Of a stretch of DNA of 12,603 nucleotides, positions 1 to 8,432 are shown piece after piece. Made by a program: the position numbers and the translations under genes. Under the pieces are notes generated by a model. It saw only the letters and a list, made by a program, of their open reading frames with translations. It made no database searches and had not been told where the DNA came from. The stretch spans positions 1-12,603 of the forward strand of contig JBEEJZ010000036.1 of the NCBI GenBank assembly GCA_041168905.1, given 5' to 3'. Every line of letters starts with the position of its first letter. Position 1 is the first letter of the stretch. The stretch is from JBEEJZ01 sp041168905. GTDB lineage: Bacteria > Pseudomonadota > Gammaproteobacteria > Burkholderiales > Burkholderiaceae_C.

Positions 1-744
1 TCCATCGCTGAGACCTGCGGAATCCACGCTTCCAGTTTTGTGCGTTTTGCCCAGGCTTTGGGTTACAAGGGGTTCAAGGAGCTCCAGCAGGTTTACCAGC
101 AGCGTCTGTCGACAGCTGCTCCCGGGTTCAATGCCCGGGTGAGAGCCCTCCAATCCGAATTGGCCGACCACAGTGCTTCTTCCACATTTCTCCAGGATCT
201 GGTCCATCGGGATATTGCGTCCTTGCAGGAGTTGCTGGATCTGACGTCCAAGGGTGACATTGCCAAGGCAACCAAGATGATGGAAGTGGCAGACACCATC
301 TATCTGGTTGGGCAGCTCCGTTCGGCGCCGGTCGTGGAACTGATGCGCTATGTGCTCACCATGCTGGGAAAACGTGCGGTTTTGTTGGACGCCAGCGGTG
401 GGTTGACGACCCACATGGCCAATCTGATTCGCCCCAGAGACTTGCTCATTGCGGTTTCATTTCGCTTTTATGCCAATGAAGTTGTGAATGTGGTTGAGAG
501 CTGTGGCGGGCGACAGGTGCCGATTCTGGTCATATCAGATTCCACTCTTTCGCCGCTGGCGAAAAATGCCTCGGTGCTCTTTACCGTACCGGAACATGAA
601 TATTCATTTTCACGTTCGCTGGCCGCGCCCATGTGCCTGGCTCAGGCTCTGCTCGTGAATCTGGCGTCCAAACTGCAAAAACAGGTCGAGCCCAGGATTC
701 CAACAGTCACCCAGCAAAAGCAAAAAAACCCTCCCGCGGGGTGA
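1..744 (+). CDS. RpiR/MurR-family transcriptional regulator, HTH + SIS domains (5' end cut off by window)
   Basis: The open frame runs from base 1 without a stop, so the gene begins upstream. The first in-window candidate start (a GTG at 40) would cut the DNA-binding helix and is unlikely to be real. The first ~30 visible residues (IAETCGIHASSFVRFAQALG then YKGF) match the helix-turn-helix core of RpiR-type regulators. The later part (about visible residues 100-225) looks like a SIS sugar-phosphate-binding fold: an IYLVGQLRSAP strand-loop, then LLIAVSF, ILVISDS and an LFTVPE strand. Family members are cytoplasmic regulators that bind phosphosugars or related metabolites through SIS and control nearby catabolic or cell-wall-recycling genes. 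The target cannot be named because the upstream neighbours are missing. The gene converges on glnD with only 13 bases between stop codons. Its GC content is visibly lower than that of the other genes here. The family call is firm; the ligand is unknown. Confidence 0.86.
   Translation, partial: SIAETCGIHASSFVRFAQALGYKGFKELQQVYQQRLSTAAPGFNARVRALQSELADHSASSTFLQDLVHRDIASLQELLDLTSKGDIAKATKMMEVADTIYLVGQLRSAPVVELMRYVLTMLGKRAVLLDASGGLTTHMANLIRPRDLLIAVSFRFYANEVVNVVESCGGRQVPILVISDSTLSPLAKNASVLFTVPEHEYSFSRSLAAPMCLAQALLVNLASKLQKQVEPRIPTVTQQKQKNPPAG
722..742 (-). terminator. Probable intrinsic terminator of glnD, inside the 3' end of the RpiR-family gene
   Basis: On the - strand, ACCC, a seven-base loop and GGGT are followed by an uninterrupted T tract (seven T including the last stem base). 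It starts about 15 bases after the glnD stop codon. The stem is short but GC-rich. The element lies in the last codons of the convergent regulator, and its stem ends on the T of that gene's TGA. On the + strand no T tract follows, so it should act only on glnD transcripts. Confidence 0.6.
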
Positions 745-757
745 CCCACGCCAACAT

Positions 758-3331
758 TCAGGCCGTCAATGCATCCAGCAGCTCGGTTTCGATCTCGATC
801 TGTGTCTTGTTGTGCTGCAGTTCCGGTCCCACCAGCAAAAAGGTGTCGTCGACCCGCTCGCCTAGCGTAGCGACCTTGGCCAGCTGCACATTGATGCGGT
901 GCCTTGCCAGGACGCGCGCCACGCTGTAAAGCAAACCCACCCGGTCACTGGCAGAAATGCTGAGCAGCCAACGCTGGGCTTTCTCATCAGGGGACAGGCT
1001 GACACGCGGTGCAATCGGAAAGCTTTTGACGCGGCGTGACAGGCGCCCACGGCTGGGCGAGGGCAGGGGCCCCGCAGCGGTGATGGCCAGAGCCAGACTG
1101 GTCTCCAGCATGGCGGTCAGTTCGCGGTATTCGTCTGGACTGGCAGGTGTGACCAACTGAAAGGTGTCCAGCGCACGTCCGTCCAGCGTGGTGTAAATGC
1201 GTGCATCCTGGATGCTGAAGCCACATTGGTCGAAGTAGCCGCAAATGCGGGCAAACAGGTCGGTCTGATCGGGCGCATACACCAGCACTTGCAGGCCCTC
1301 GCCAACGGGTGAGCGCCTGGCCCTCACGATGGGCTCGGTCGAGCCTACAAGACGTGCCAATTTGCGCGTGTGCCAGGCTATGTCCTGGGCGTCGTGGCGC
1401 ATGAAGTAGCCCACGTCCAGCGTTTCCCACAATTTCTTGTGGCCTTCGGTGGGCGGCGCATGCAGGGCAATCATGACCAGGGCCTCGCGCTTGCGGGCTT
1501 CGACCTCGGCATCCCGATCGGGTGCCCGACCACCCAGCACGCGCAGGGTGTAGCGGTACAGGTCTTCAAGCAGCTTGCCCTTCCAGGCGTTCCAGACCTT
1601 GGGGCTGGTGCCGCGGATATCTGCCACCGTCAGCAGGTAGAGCGCCGTCAAATGCCGCTCGTCACCCACGCGGCGGGCGAACTTGTCGATCACATCCGGG
1701 TCGCTCAGATCGGATTTTTGTGCCACATGGCTCATGGTCAGGTGCTCGCGCACCAGGAATTCGATCAGTTCGGCGTCTTCGGTGTCGATGCGGTGGGCCC
1801 GACAGAATTTGTGAACCTCCACGGTGCCCAGCACCGAGTGGTCGCCACCACGGCCCTTGGCAATGTCGTGGAACAAAGCGGCCGCGTACAGCACCCAGGG
1901 TTTGTCCCAGCCGGCCGCCAGTTGCGAGCAGAACGGGTATTCGTGGGCGTGCTCGGCCAAAAAGAAGCGCCGTACATTGCGTAGCACCATCAGGATGTGC
2001 TGATCGACTGTGTACACATGAAACAGGTCATGTTGCATCTGGCCGACGATCTTGCGAAACACCCACAAATAGCGCCCCAGCACCGAGGTCTGGTTCATCA
2101 GCCGCATGGCGTGCGTGATGCCATCGCGCTGGGTCAGGATGTTGACAAACGTGGCCTGATTGATCGGGTCGCGCCGAAAGGCGCCATTCATCAGGCTGCG
2201 GGCGTTGTAAAGAGCCCGTAGCGTACGTGCAGAGAACCCTTTGACCCCGACCGTGGTCTGGTAAATCAAAAACGTTTCCAGAATGGCGTGAGGTTCGCGC
2301 TGGTAGAGGTCGTCACTGGCCACCTCGATCATGCCGGCTTTCTCATAAAACCGTTCGTTGATGGGGTGCAGGTTGTGCGCCGAGGGATTGAGCCGCTCCT
2401 CGATGTTCATCAGCAGGATCTGATTGAGCTGATTGACCGCCTTGGCCGCCCAGTAGTAGCGGCGCATGAGAGCTTCGCTGGCGCGCCGCCCGTCCTCGGC
2501 ACGGTAGCCAAATGACTCGGCCACAGCTGTCTGCAAATCAAACACCAGCCGGTCCTCGCGCCGGCCCGCAAGCAGGTGCAGGCGAGCGCGTATCAGCTTG
2601 AGCAGGCTTTCGTTGCGCTTGATTTGCCTCACTTCGAAAGCCGTGGCCAGTCCGTTGCGAGCCAATTCATCCCAGCTGGAACCAAAGCCCGCCGCCCGGG
2701 CCACCCACAAAATGATTTGCAGGTCCCGCAGGCCACCTGGGGATTCCTTGCAGTTGGGTTCGAGCGCGTAGGGCGTGTTTTCAAACTTGTTGTGGCGTTG
2801 CTGAAGCTCCAGTGTCTTGGCCACAAAAAAGGCCGGCGCATCGATGGCCACCTGAAAACGTTGCTGAAAATCGTCAAACAGGGCCACGTTGCCTGTAATC
2901 AAACGCGCCTCCAGCAAGGCGGTTTGCACGGTCACGTCCTTGCCTGCTTCGGCCAGGCAGTCGCTCACGGTACGCACGCTAGAGCCAATTTCGAGCCCGG
3001 CATCCCAGCATTGGCCGATGAAGGCCTCGATCCGCCCACGCAAGGCAGGGTCTGCCTCCAGCGTGATCTCGTCGGGCAGTAACAGCAGCACATCCACATC
3101 CGACTGCGGGAACAGCTCCGCACGACCAAATCCGCCCACGGCAGCGAGCGCACATTTGTTGCCAAAGCCACCTTGCAGCCACAGCTGGCGCAAAACCTCG
3201 TCGGCCAGCTGCGAAATCCTTTGCAGGCCGTTGCGCATGCCGCGGGTGGAGGCGCCGCTACCAGCGATGCCCTGAAGCACAAGTGCCTTGTCGGCGCGAT
3301 AACGCTCGCGCAGTTCCTGGGGTGTGACCAT
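758..3331 (-). CDS. glnD: Bifunctional [protein-PII] uridylyltransferase / uridylyl-removing enzyme GlnD
   Basis: An 857-residue protein, full length for the family. GlnD adds UMP to PII proteins (GlnB/GlnK) when glutamine is low and removes it when glutamine is high, so it is the cytoplasmic nitrogen sensor upstream of glutamine synthetase adenylylation and NtrBC. Four parts are visible. The nucleotidyltransferase signature GGFGRAELFPQSDVD is at residues 66-80, with D78 and D80 as the metal-binding pair. A GlnD-type helical linker follows. The HD hydrolase domain carries LFHDIAKGRGGDHS with H488/D489. Two C-terminal glutamine-sensing ACT domains start near residues 677 and 782 (LQVLVYAPDQTDLFARI and LLSISASDRVGLLYSVARVL). 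The ATG at 3331 is the natural start, 26 bases after the map stop, though I see no strong Shine-Dalgarno. The map-glnD order is common in proteobacteria and suggests co-transcription. All signature residues are present. Confidence 0.97.
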   Translation of the reverse strand: MVTPQELRERYRADKALVLQGIAGSGASTRGMRNGLQRISQLADEVLRQLWLQGGFGNKCALAAVGGFGRAELFPQSDVDVLLLLPDEITLEADPALRGRIEAFIGQCWDAGLEIGSSVRTVSDCLAEAGKDVTVQTALLEARLITGNVALFDDFQQRFQVAIDAPAFFVAKTLELQQRHNKFENTPYALEPNCKESPGGLRDLQIILWVARAAGFGSSWDELARNGLATAFEVRQIKRNESLLKLIRARLHLLAGRREDRLVFDLQTAVAESFGYRAEDGRRASEALMRRYYWAAKAVNQLNQILLMNIEERLNPSAHNLHPINERFYEKAGMIEVASDDLYQREPHAILETFLIYQTTVGVKGFSARTLRALYNARSLMNGAFRRDPINQATFVNILTQRDGITHAMRLMNQTSVLGRYLWVFRKIVGQMQHDLFHVYTVDQHILMVLRNVRRFFLAEHAHEYPFCSQLAAGWDKPWVLYAAALFHDIAKGRGGDHSVLGTVEVHKFCRAHRIDTEDAELIEFLVREHLTMSHVAQKSDLSDPDVIDKFARRVGDERHLTALYLLTVADIRGTSPKVWNAWKGKLLEDLYRYTLRVLGGRAPDRDAEVEARKREALVMIALHAPPTEGHKKLWETLDVGYFMRHDAQDIAWHTRKLARLVGSTEPIVRARRSPVGEGLQVLVYAPDQTDLFARICGYFDQCGFSIQDARIYTTLDGRALDTFQLVTPASPDEYRELTAMLETSLALAITAAGPLPSPSRGRLSRRVKSFPIAPRVSLSPDEKAQRWLLSISASDRVGLLYSVARVLARHRINVQLAKVATLGERVDDTFLLVGPELQHNKTQIEIETELLDALTA

Positions 3332-3357
3332 GGTGGCGCAGCTTTCGGGTTGCCGGC

Positions 3358-4182
3358 TCAGCCAGCGGCCAGTGCGGCCTGCACAAATGCAGGTAGGGCC
3401 GGGCTGCCCTCAGACAAGGTCAACACCTCGAAACCTGTTTCGGTGACCAGCACGGTGTGCTCCCACTGCGCAGACAGGGAGTGGTCTTTGGTCACGATGG
3501 TCCAGCCGTCTTTTTCAGGGCCTTCCTTGATTTCCTTGCGGCCAGCATTGATCATGGGCTCGATGGTGAAAGTCATGCCCACCTTGAGCTCGTCCAGCGT
3601 GCCGGGCTTGCCGTAATGCAGCACCTGTGGCTCTTCATGAAAGACCTGACCAATGCCGTGGCCGCAAAACTCGCGCACCACGCTGTAGCCCTGGCCCTCG
3701 GCAAACTTCTGGATCGCCCAGCCGATGTCGCCCAGACGCGCGCCGGGCCGCACTTTCAGGATGCCGTGCCACATGGCTTCGTAGGTCACGGTGCTCAGCC
3801 GCCGGGCGGCAATGGACGCCTCGCCCACCATGAACATGCGGCTGGTGTCACCGTGCCAGCCGTTCTTGATCACCGTGATGTCGATATTGACCGAGTCCCC
3901 TTTTTTGAGGGGTTTGTTGCTGGGAATGCCGTGGCACACCTGGTGATTGACAGAGGTGCAAATGGACTTGGGGTAGGGCACCGAGCCACCGCCGGTGTAG
4001 TTCAGCGGCGCCGGAATGGCCCCCTGCACCTGGGTGATGTAGTCGTGAGCCAGTTGATCGAGCTCATTGGTGGTGACGCCCGGTTTTACAAACGGGGTCA
4101 GGTAGTCCAGAACTTCGGAAGCCAGTCTGCATGCGATGCGCATGCCTTGTACGCCTTCAGCGTCTTTGTAGGTGATCGTCAT
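3358..4182 (-). CDS. map: Type I methionine aminopeptidase
   Basis: A 274-residue protein, close to the usual ~265 of bacterial type I enzymes. It removes the initiator methionine from nascent proteins in the cytoplasm. All five metal ligands of the pita-bread fold can be placed: D101, D112, H175 (in CGHGIG), E208 (in TIEPM) and E241 (in WEHTVLV). The substrate-side histidines H84 (HGIPSN) and H182 (FHEEP) are also present. The frame stays open upstream to 4323, but that extension is Cys/Arg-rich, unlike the family, and overlaps the purL promoter region. The ATG at 4182 gives the typical N-terminus MTITYKDAEGVQGMR. No Shine-Dalgarno is evident, while an extended -10 element ends only 7 bases before the ATG. 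glnD follows after 26 bases and is probably in the same transcript. Confidence 0.97.
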   Translation of the reverse strand: MTITYKDAEGVQGMRIACRLASEVLDYLTPFVKPGVTTNELDQLAHDYITQVQGAIPAPLNYTGGGSVPYPKSICTSVNHQVCHGIPSNKPLKKGDSVNIDITVIKNGWHGDTSRMFMVGEASIAARRLSTVTYEAMWHGILKVRPGARLGDIGWAIQKFAEGQGYSVVREFCGHGIGQVFHEEPQVLHYGKPGTLDELKVGMTFTIEPMINAGRKEIKEGPEKDGWTIVTKDHSLSAQWEHTVLVTETGFEVLTLSEGSPALPAFVQAALAAG

Positions 4183-4189
4183 GGGCCCA

Positions 4190-4198
4190 ATTATCCCA
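4190..4198 (-). promoter_or_regulatory. Candidate extended -10 promoter of map(-glnD)
   Basis: Read on the - strand the sequence is TGGGATAAT: an extended-10 TG, one base, then GATAAT (5 of 6 to TATAAT). Only 7 bases separate it from the map ATG, so transcription would begin at or within a couple of bases of the start codon. The -35 region at the right spacing (TGCAAG, about 4213-4218) is poor, as is usual for extended -10 promoters. This is inferred from sequence only. Confidence 0.45.
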
Positions 4199-4245
4199 GA
4201 GGGCTCCGTGCACTTGCATCGCCGTGGGGCATACCCCTGAGCCGC

Positions 4246-4251
4246 TAAAAT
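4246..4251 (+). promoter_or_regulatory. Candidate -10 element of purL
   Basis: TAAAAT (5 of 6 to the sigma-70 -10 consensus) lies 86 bases before the GTG start of purL and would give a leader of about 80 bases. No good -35 hexamer sits 16-18 bases upstream, so the assignment is tentative. It is the most AT-rich spot on the purL side of the map/purL divergent region. Confidence 0.35.
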
Positions 4252-4326
4252 TCGGCAGCTCGGGCGACCGGTTTCGACCCCGCAAACCGCCAGCCACCGT
4301 CCACTTTCTTGTCTACAGCCCACTTT

Positions 4327-4331
4327 CCAGG
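4327..4331 (+). promoter_or_regulatory. Weak Shine-Dalgarno (CCAGG) deciding the purL start
   Basis: AGG at 4329-4331 is 6 bases before the GTG at 4338. It supports that GTG over the longer frame that opens at 4224, which would begin upstream of the likely -10 element and encode a stretch with no resemblance to PurL. Confidence 0.4.
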
Positions 4332-4337
4332 CCTCTT

Positions 4338-7300
4338 GTGACTCTGCACATCACCCAATTCGAGGGCGGCAGCGCTCTTAGCTCGTTCCGAATTCAGCAA
4401 CTCCTGCCCCGTTTGCAAGCCGTTCATGAGCGCATTGATGGCCTGAGCGCTCGTTTTGTGCACCTGGTCACCTCTGATTCCGTGCCCGATGCCGCACTGC
4501 ACGCCCAGCTGGCTGCCTTGCTGACCTATGGTGAGCCGGCCAGTGCATCCGCCAGTGGCGAGTTGATCGTGGTCACCCCCCGGTTTGGCACGGTGTCGCC
4601 CTGGGCGTCCAAAGCCACCGACATCGCCCATAACTGCGGCCTGCCCATCCGCCGGGTTGAACGCATCGTCGAATACCGCATCAGCCTCAAAACCGGTCTG
4701 ATGGGTAGCCTGCTGGGTGGGCAAAGCACCCTCAGTGACGAGCAGCGCCAACAAGTGGCAGCCTTGTTGCACGACCGCATGACCGAGAGCATGATGTTCG
4801 ACCGGGCACAGGCGCTGAATCTCTTCACCGAGTTGCAGGCCGCGCCCATGGCGCATGTGGATGTGCTGGGCGGTGGCAAAGCCGCGCTGGAGTCTGCCAA
4901 CGCCGAGTTCGGCCTGGCGCTTGCGGCTGATGAGATTGATTACCTGGTGCAGGCCTTCACGCAGCTGCAGCGCAACCCCACCGATGTGGAGCTGATGATG
5001 TTTGCGCAGGCCAACAGCGAACACTGCCGGCACAAGATCTTCAATGCGCAGTTCACCATCGATGGGGTGGCCCAGGACAAAAGCCTGTTCGGCATGATTC
5101 GCCATACCCACCAGACCCACCCCCAGCACATGGTGGTGGCGTATTCGGACAACGCCTCGGTTATGGAAGGCTCGCAGGTCGAACGCTTTGTGGCTAAGGC
5201 AGACGTGGCCGCAGGGCAGTCGCCCAGCTACCTGAAGGTGCAAGCCACCAGCCATGTGCTGATGAAGGTGGAAACCCACAACCACCCCACGGCGATTTCG
5301 CCGTTTCCGGGCGCTTCTACGGGTGCCGGCGGGGAAATTCGGGACGAGGGAGCCACCGGTCGCGGCTCCAAACCCAAGGCCGGCCTGACCGGCTTTACCG
5401 TGTCCAGCTTGTGGCCGCAGGGGGAAGGCAGTTACGGTAAGCCCGAGCACATTGCCAGTCCGCTGCAGATCATGATCGAGGGCCCCTTGGGTGGCGCAGC
5501 CTTCAATAACGAATTTGGCCGGCCCAACCTGCTGGGCTATTTCCGCGAATACGAGCAAAGCGTCAGCAGCCAGACCGCCGGCGTGGACAGCACCGTACAG
5601 CGCGGTTATCACAAGCCCATCATGATTGCCGGCGGTCTGGGCGTGATCGATGCCGAGCTAACGCACAAAGTGGTGTTTCCCGCAGGCAGCCTGCTGATAC
5701 AGCTGGGTGGCCCGGGCATGCGCATTGGTATGGGCGGCAGTGCGGCCAGCTCCATGGCCACCGGTGCCAACGCAGCCCAGCTCGACTTTGATTCGGTGCA
5801 GCGCGGCAACCCCGAGATTGAACGCCGGGCGCAAGAGGTCATCAACCATTGCTGGAACCTGGGCAAGGACGCCAATCCCATCCTGGCCATCCACGATGTG
5901 GGTGCCGGTGGTTTGTCGAATGCGTTTCCTGAATTGACCAACGACGCCGGTCGCGGTGCACGCTTTGAGCTGGGCGCTGTGCCGCTGGAAGAAAGTGGCC
6001 TGGCCCCGAAAGAGATCTGGTGCAACGAAAGCCAGGAGCGCTATGTGCTGGCGATTGCGCCCGAATCGCTGGAGCTGTTCAAGTCCCTGTGTGAACGTGA
6101 GCGTTGCCCATTCGCCGTGGTGGGCGTGGCCACCGAAGAGCGCCAGTTGGTGCTGAGTGACGACAACCGGGACGCGCCCGTTCACATGCCCATGGATGTG
6201 CTGCTGGGCAAGCCGCCCAAGATGCACCGCGATGTCACAACGGTGGCGCGCGCGTTCAAGCCGCTGGATTTGACCGGCGTGGCGCTGCAAACGGCCGCGA
6301 TCAATGTGATGTCTAGCCCCACCGTGGCGTCCAAGCGCTTCCTGATCACCATCGGCGACCGTACCGTGGGCGGCATGAGCCACCGCGACCAGATGGTGGG
6401 CCCCTGGCAGGTGCCGGTGGCCGACTGCGCTGTGACCCTGGCGGACTACCAGGGCTTTGCCGGCGAGGCCATGAGCATGGGCGAGCGCACGCCGCTGGCG
6501 GCTCTGGACGCGCCGGCGTCTGGCCGCATGGCGGTGGCTGAAGCCATCACCAATTTGCTGGCCGCGCCCATCGAGCTGTCGCGCGTCAAGCTGTCTGCCA
6601 ACTGGATGGCCGCTTGCGGCGAACCTGGCGAAGACGCTGCCCTTTATGCCACCGTCAAGGCGGTGGGCATGGAGCTGTGCCCCGCCCTGGGGGTCTCCAT
6701 CCCCGTGGGCAAGGACTCTTTGTCGATGCGCACCCAGTGGAAGGACGACACCAGTGGACAGGCCAAGAAGGTGACCTCGCCTGTGTCCCTGATCGTGTCG
6801 GCCTTTGCCACCCTGGCCGACGTGCGCGGCACCCTCACGCCGCAACTCGATGCAGAGCAGGACACCACGCTGGTCCTGATCGATCTGGGCCAGGGCAAAA
6901 ACCGCATGGGCGGCAGCATGCTGGCGCAAACCCTGGGCCAGACCGGTGACCAAGTGCCAGATCTGGACGACCCGCAAGCGCTGGTCAACCTCGTCAAGGC
7001 GGTCAACCTGCTGCGCGCCCAGGGCAAGCTGCTGGCCTACCACGACCGCAGCGACGGCGGCCTGTTTGCCACGGCCTGTGAAATGGCCTTTGCCGGCCAC
7101 GTGGGTGTGAGCCTGAACGTGGACATGCTGGTGACCGAGGGCGACGGCATCAGCGACAGCCGCGCCGAGCACGGCGACAGCAAGAACTGGACGAGTCAGG
7201 TCAGCGCCCGCCGCGAAGAGCTCACGCTCAAGGCCTTGTTCAATGAAGAGCTGGGCGTGGTGCTGCAGGTGCGCACTTCCGAGCGCAGCGAAGTCATGCA

Positions 7301-8396
7301 AACCCTGCGCGAGCATGGCCTGAGCAAGCACAGCCACTTTGTGGGCAAGACCCGTCCGGCCAGCTCAACCATCACCGCCGGTGTGGGTGACATTCAGGTC
7401 TGGCGCGATGCCAAAGCCGTGTTCATGGCCAAGTTGGCTGACCTGCATCAGGTCTGGGATGCCACCAGCTGGAAGATCTGCCAGCAGCGCGACAACCCCG
7501 CTTGCGCCGATGCTGAGCATGATGCGGCTGGCGAGCCCGGCGACCCGGGTTTGCATGTGGTGCTACCCGCCGGCTTCACCGTTTCAGCCGCTGTGCCGGC
7601 AGCACCGGCGCTGAACCTGTCGCGCCCCCGCGTGGCGATCCTGCGCGAGCAAGGCGTCAACTCCCATGTGGAAATGGCCTATGCCTTCACTCAAGCGGGC
7701 TTTGAGGCGGTGGATGTGCACATGACCGATCTGCAAACCGGCCGGGCCCGTCTGCAGGACTTTGCCGGCGTGGTGGCCTGTGGCGGCTTCAGCTACGGCG
7801 ACACCCTGGGTGCCGGCATCGGCTGGGCCCGATCCATCACCTTCAATGCAGCGCTCTCGGACCAGTTCAAGGCCTTCTTTGCCCGCACCGACACCTTTGG
7901 TCTGGGTGTGTGCAACGGCTGCCAGATGTTTGCCGAGCTGGCCGACATCATTCCCGGGGCCGACGCATGGCCGCGCTTCACCACCAACCAGAGCGAGCGC
8001 TTTGAGGCGCGGCTGAGCCAAGTGGAAGTGCTGGAGTCGCCCTCCATCTTCTTTGCCGGTATGGCGGGTGCGCGTTTGCCGATTGCTGTGGCACATGGCG
8101 AGGGCTATGCCAACTTTTCGGCCCGGGGTGACCAGGCCCTGGCGATTGCCGCCATGCGTTTTACCGACAACGCCGGCGTGGCGACAGAGCGTTATCCCTT
8201 CAACCCGAACGGCAGCCCCGGTGGTTTGACAGCGGTGACTACAGCCGACGGTCGCTTCACGGCCATGATGCCGCACCCCGAGCGCGTGTTCCGCAACATT
8301 CAGATGAGCTGGACCGATCTGGGCCAGACTGGCGGCCTGGACGCCTCCAGCCCCTGGATGCAGCTGTGGCACAACGCCCGCAAATGGCTTGCTTGA
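4338..8396 (+). CDS. purL: Phosphoribosylformylglycinamidine (FGAM) synthase, long single-chain form
   Basis: Catalyses step four of purine synthesis: FGAR + glutamine + ATP to FGAM, in the cytoplasm. With the GTG start the protein has 1352 residues, the large form typical of beta- and gammaproteobacteria (E. coli ~1295), with the glutaminase fused. The order is: PurS-like N-terminal domain; linker and first synthetase half with SEHCRHK (His near 229), HNHPTAISPFPGA (near 312-324) and HDVGAGGLSNAF (near 518); second AIRS half with YHDRSDGGLFAT (near 900); C-terminal class I glutaminase with LREQGVNSHVEM, nucleophile Cys1192 in GVCNGCQM, and His1313/Glu1315 in PHPERV. The start gives VTLHITQFEGG, the usual beginning of the family. 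About 33 polar residues (932-964) look inserted relative to the E. coli enzyme. The gene stands alone, divergent from map and convergent with the ATPase gene. Confidence 0.97.
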   Translation: MTLHITQFEGGSALSSFRIQQLLPRLQAVHERIDGLSARFVHLVTSDSVPDAALHAQLAALLTYGEPASASASGELIVVTPRFGTVSPWASKATDIAHNCGLPIRRVERIVEYRISLKTGLMGSLLGGQSTLSDEQRQQVAALLHDRMTESMMFDRAQALNLFTELQAAPMAHVDVLGGGKAALESANAEFGLALAADEIDYLVQAFTQLQRNPTDVELMMFAQANSEHCRHKIFNAQFTIDGVAQDKSLFGMIRHTHQTHPQHMVVAYSDNASVMEGSQVERFVAKADVAAGQSPSYLKVQATSHVLMKVETHNHPTAISPFPGASTGAGGEIRDEGATGRGSKPKAGLTGFTVSSLWPQGEGSYGKPEHIASPLQIMIEGPLGGAAFNNEFGRPNLLGYFREYEQSVSSQTAGVDSTVQRGYHKPIMIAGGLGVIDAELTHKVVFPAGSLLIQLGGPGMRIGMGGSAASSMATGANAAQLDFDSVQRGNPEIERRAQEVINHCWNLGKDANPILAIHDVGAGGLSNAFPELTNDAGRGARFELGAVPLEESGLAPKEIWCNESQERYVLAIAPESLELFKSLCERERCPFAVVGVATEERQLVLSDDNRDAPVHMPMDVLLGKPPKMHRDVTTVARAFKPLDLTGVALQTAAINVMSSPTVASKRFLITIGDRTVGGMSHRDQMVGPWQVPVADCAVTLADYQGFAGEAMSMGERTPLAALDAPASGRMAVAEAITNLLAAPIELSRVKLSANWMAACGEPGEDAALYATVKAVGMELCPALGVSIPVGKDSLSMRTQWKDDTSGQAKKVTSPVSLIVSAFATLADVRGTLTPQLDAEQDTTLVLIDLGQGKNRMGGSMLAQTLGQTGDQVPDLDDPQALVNLVKAVNLLRAQGKLLAYHDRSDGGLFATACEMAFAGHVGVSLNVDMLVTEGDGISDSRAEHGDSKNWTSQVSARREELTLKALFNEELGVVLQVRTSERSEVMQTLREHGLSKHSHFVGKTRPASSTITAGVGDIQVWRDAKAVFMAKLADLHQVWDATSWKICQQRDNPACADAEHDAAGEPGDPGLHVVLPAGFTVSAAVPAAPALNLSRPRVAILREQGVNSHVEMAYAFTQAGFEAVDVHMTDLQTGRARLQDFAGVVACGGFSYGDTLGAGIGWARSITFNAALSDQFKAFFARTDTFGLGVCNGCQMFAELADIIPGADAWPRFTTNQSERFEARLSQVEVLESPSIFFAGMAGARLPIAVAHGEGYANFSARGDQALAIAAMRFTDNAGVATERYPFNPNGSPGGLTAVTTADGRFTAMMPHPERVFRNIQMSWTDLGQTGGLDASSPWMQLWHNARKWLA

Positions 8397-8432
8397 TCTT
8401 GGGTGGTTTGATCTGAGGGAGATTGATTTGAG

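Larger units (their letters stand above)
4183..4337. promoter_or_regulatory. Divergent map/purL intergenic region
   Basis: The longest gene-free stretch in the window (155 bases). It holds the candidate map -10 (4190-4198, - strand) and purL -10 (4246-4251, + strand), about 50 bases apart, so their upstream regions overlap. A small inverted repeat GGGG-CATA-CCCC (4226-4237) sits between them. About 80 bases would form the purL leader; I see no riboswitch-like fold or leader peptide in it. Confidence 0.5.

Noticed and set aside
4183..4323. 47-residue N-terminal extension of the map frame
   Set aside because: Cys/Arg-rich and unlike any type I methionine aminopeptidase; it would cover the candidate map promoter and the purL leader.
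4245..5612. Long - strand frame (455 codons) opposite the first third of purL
   Set aside because: The translation is His/Gly/Gln-rich low-complexity protein typical of the antisense of a GC-rich gene. purL on the + strand has all its family motifs.
5658..7337. Very long - strand frame (559 codons) opposite the middle of purL
   Set aside because: Antisense shadow: His/Ala/Gly/Gln-rich with no recognisable fold, fully covered by conserved PurL synthetase sequence.
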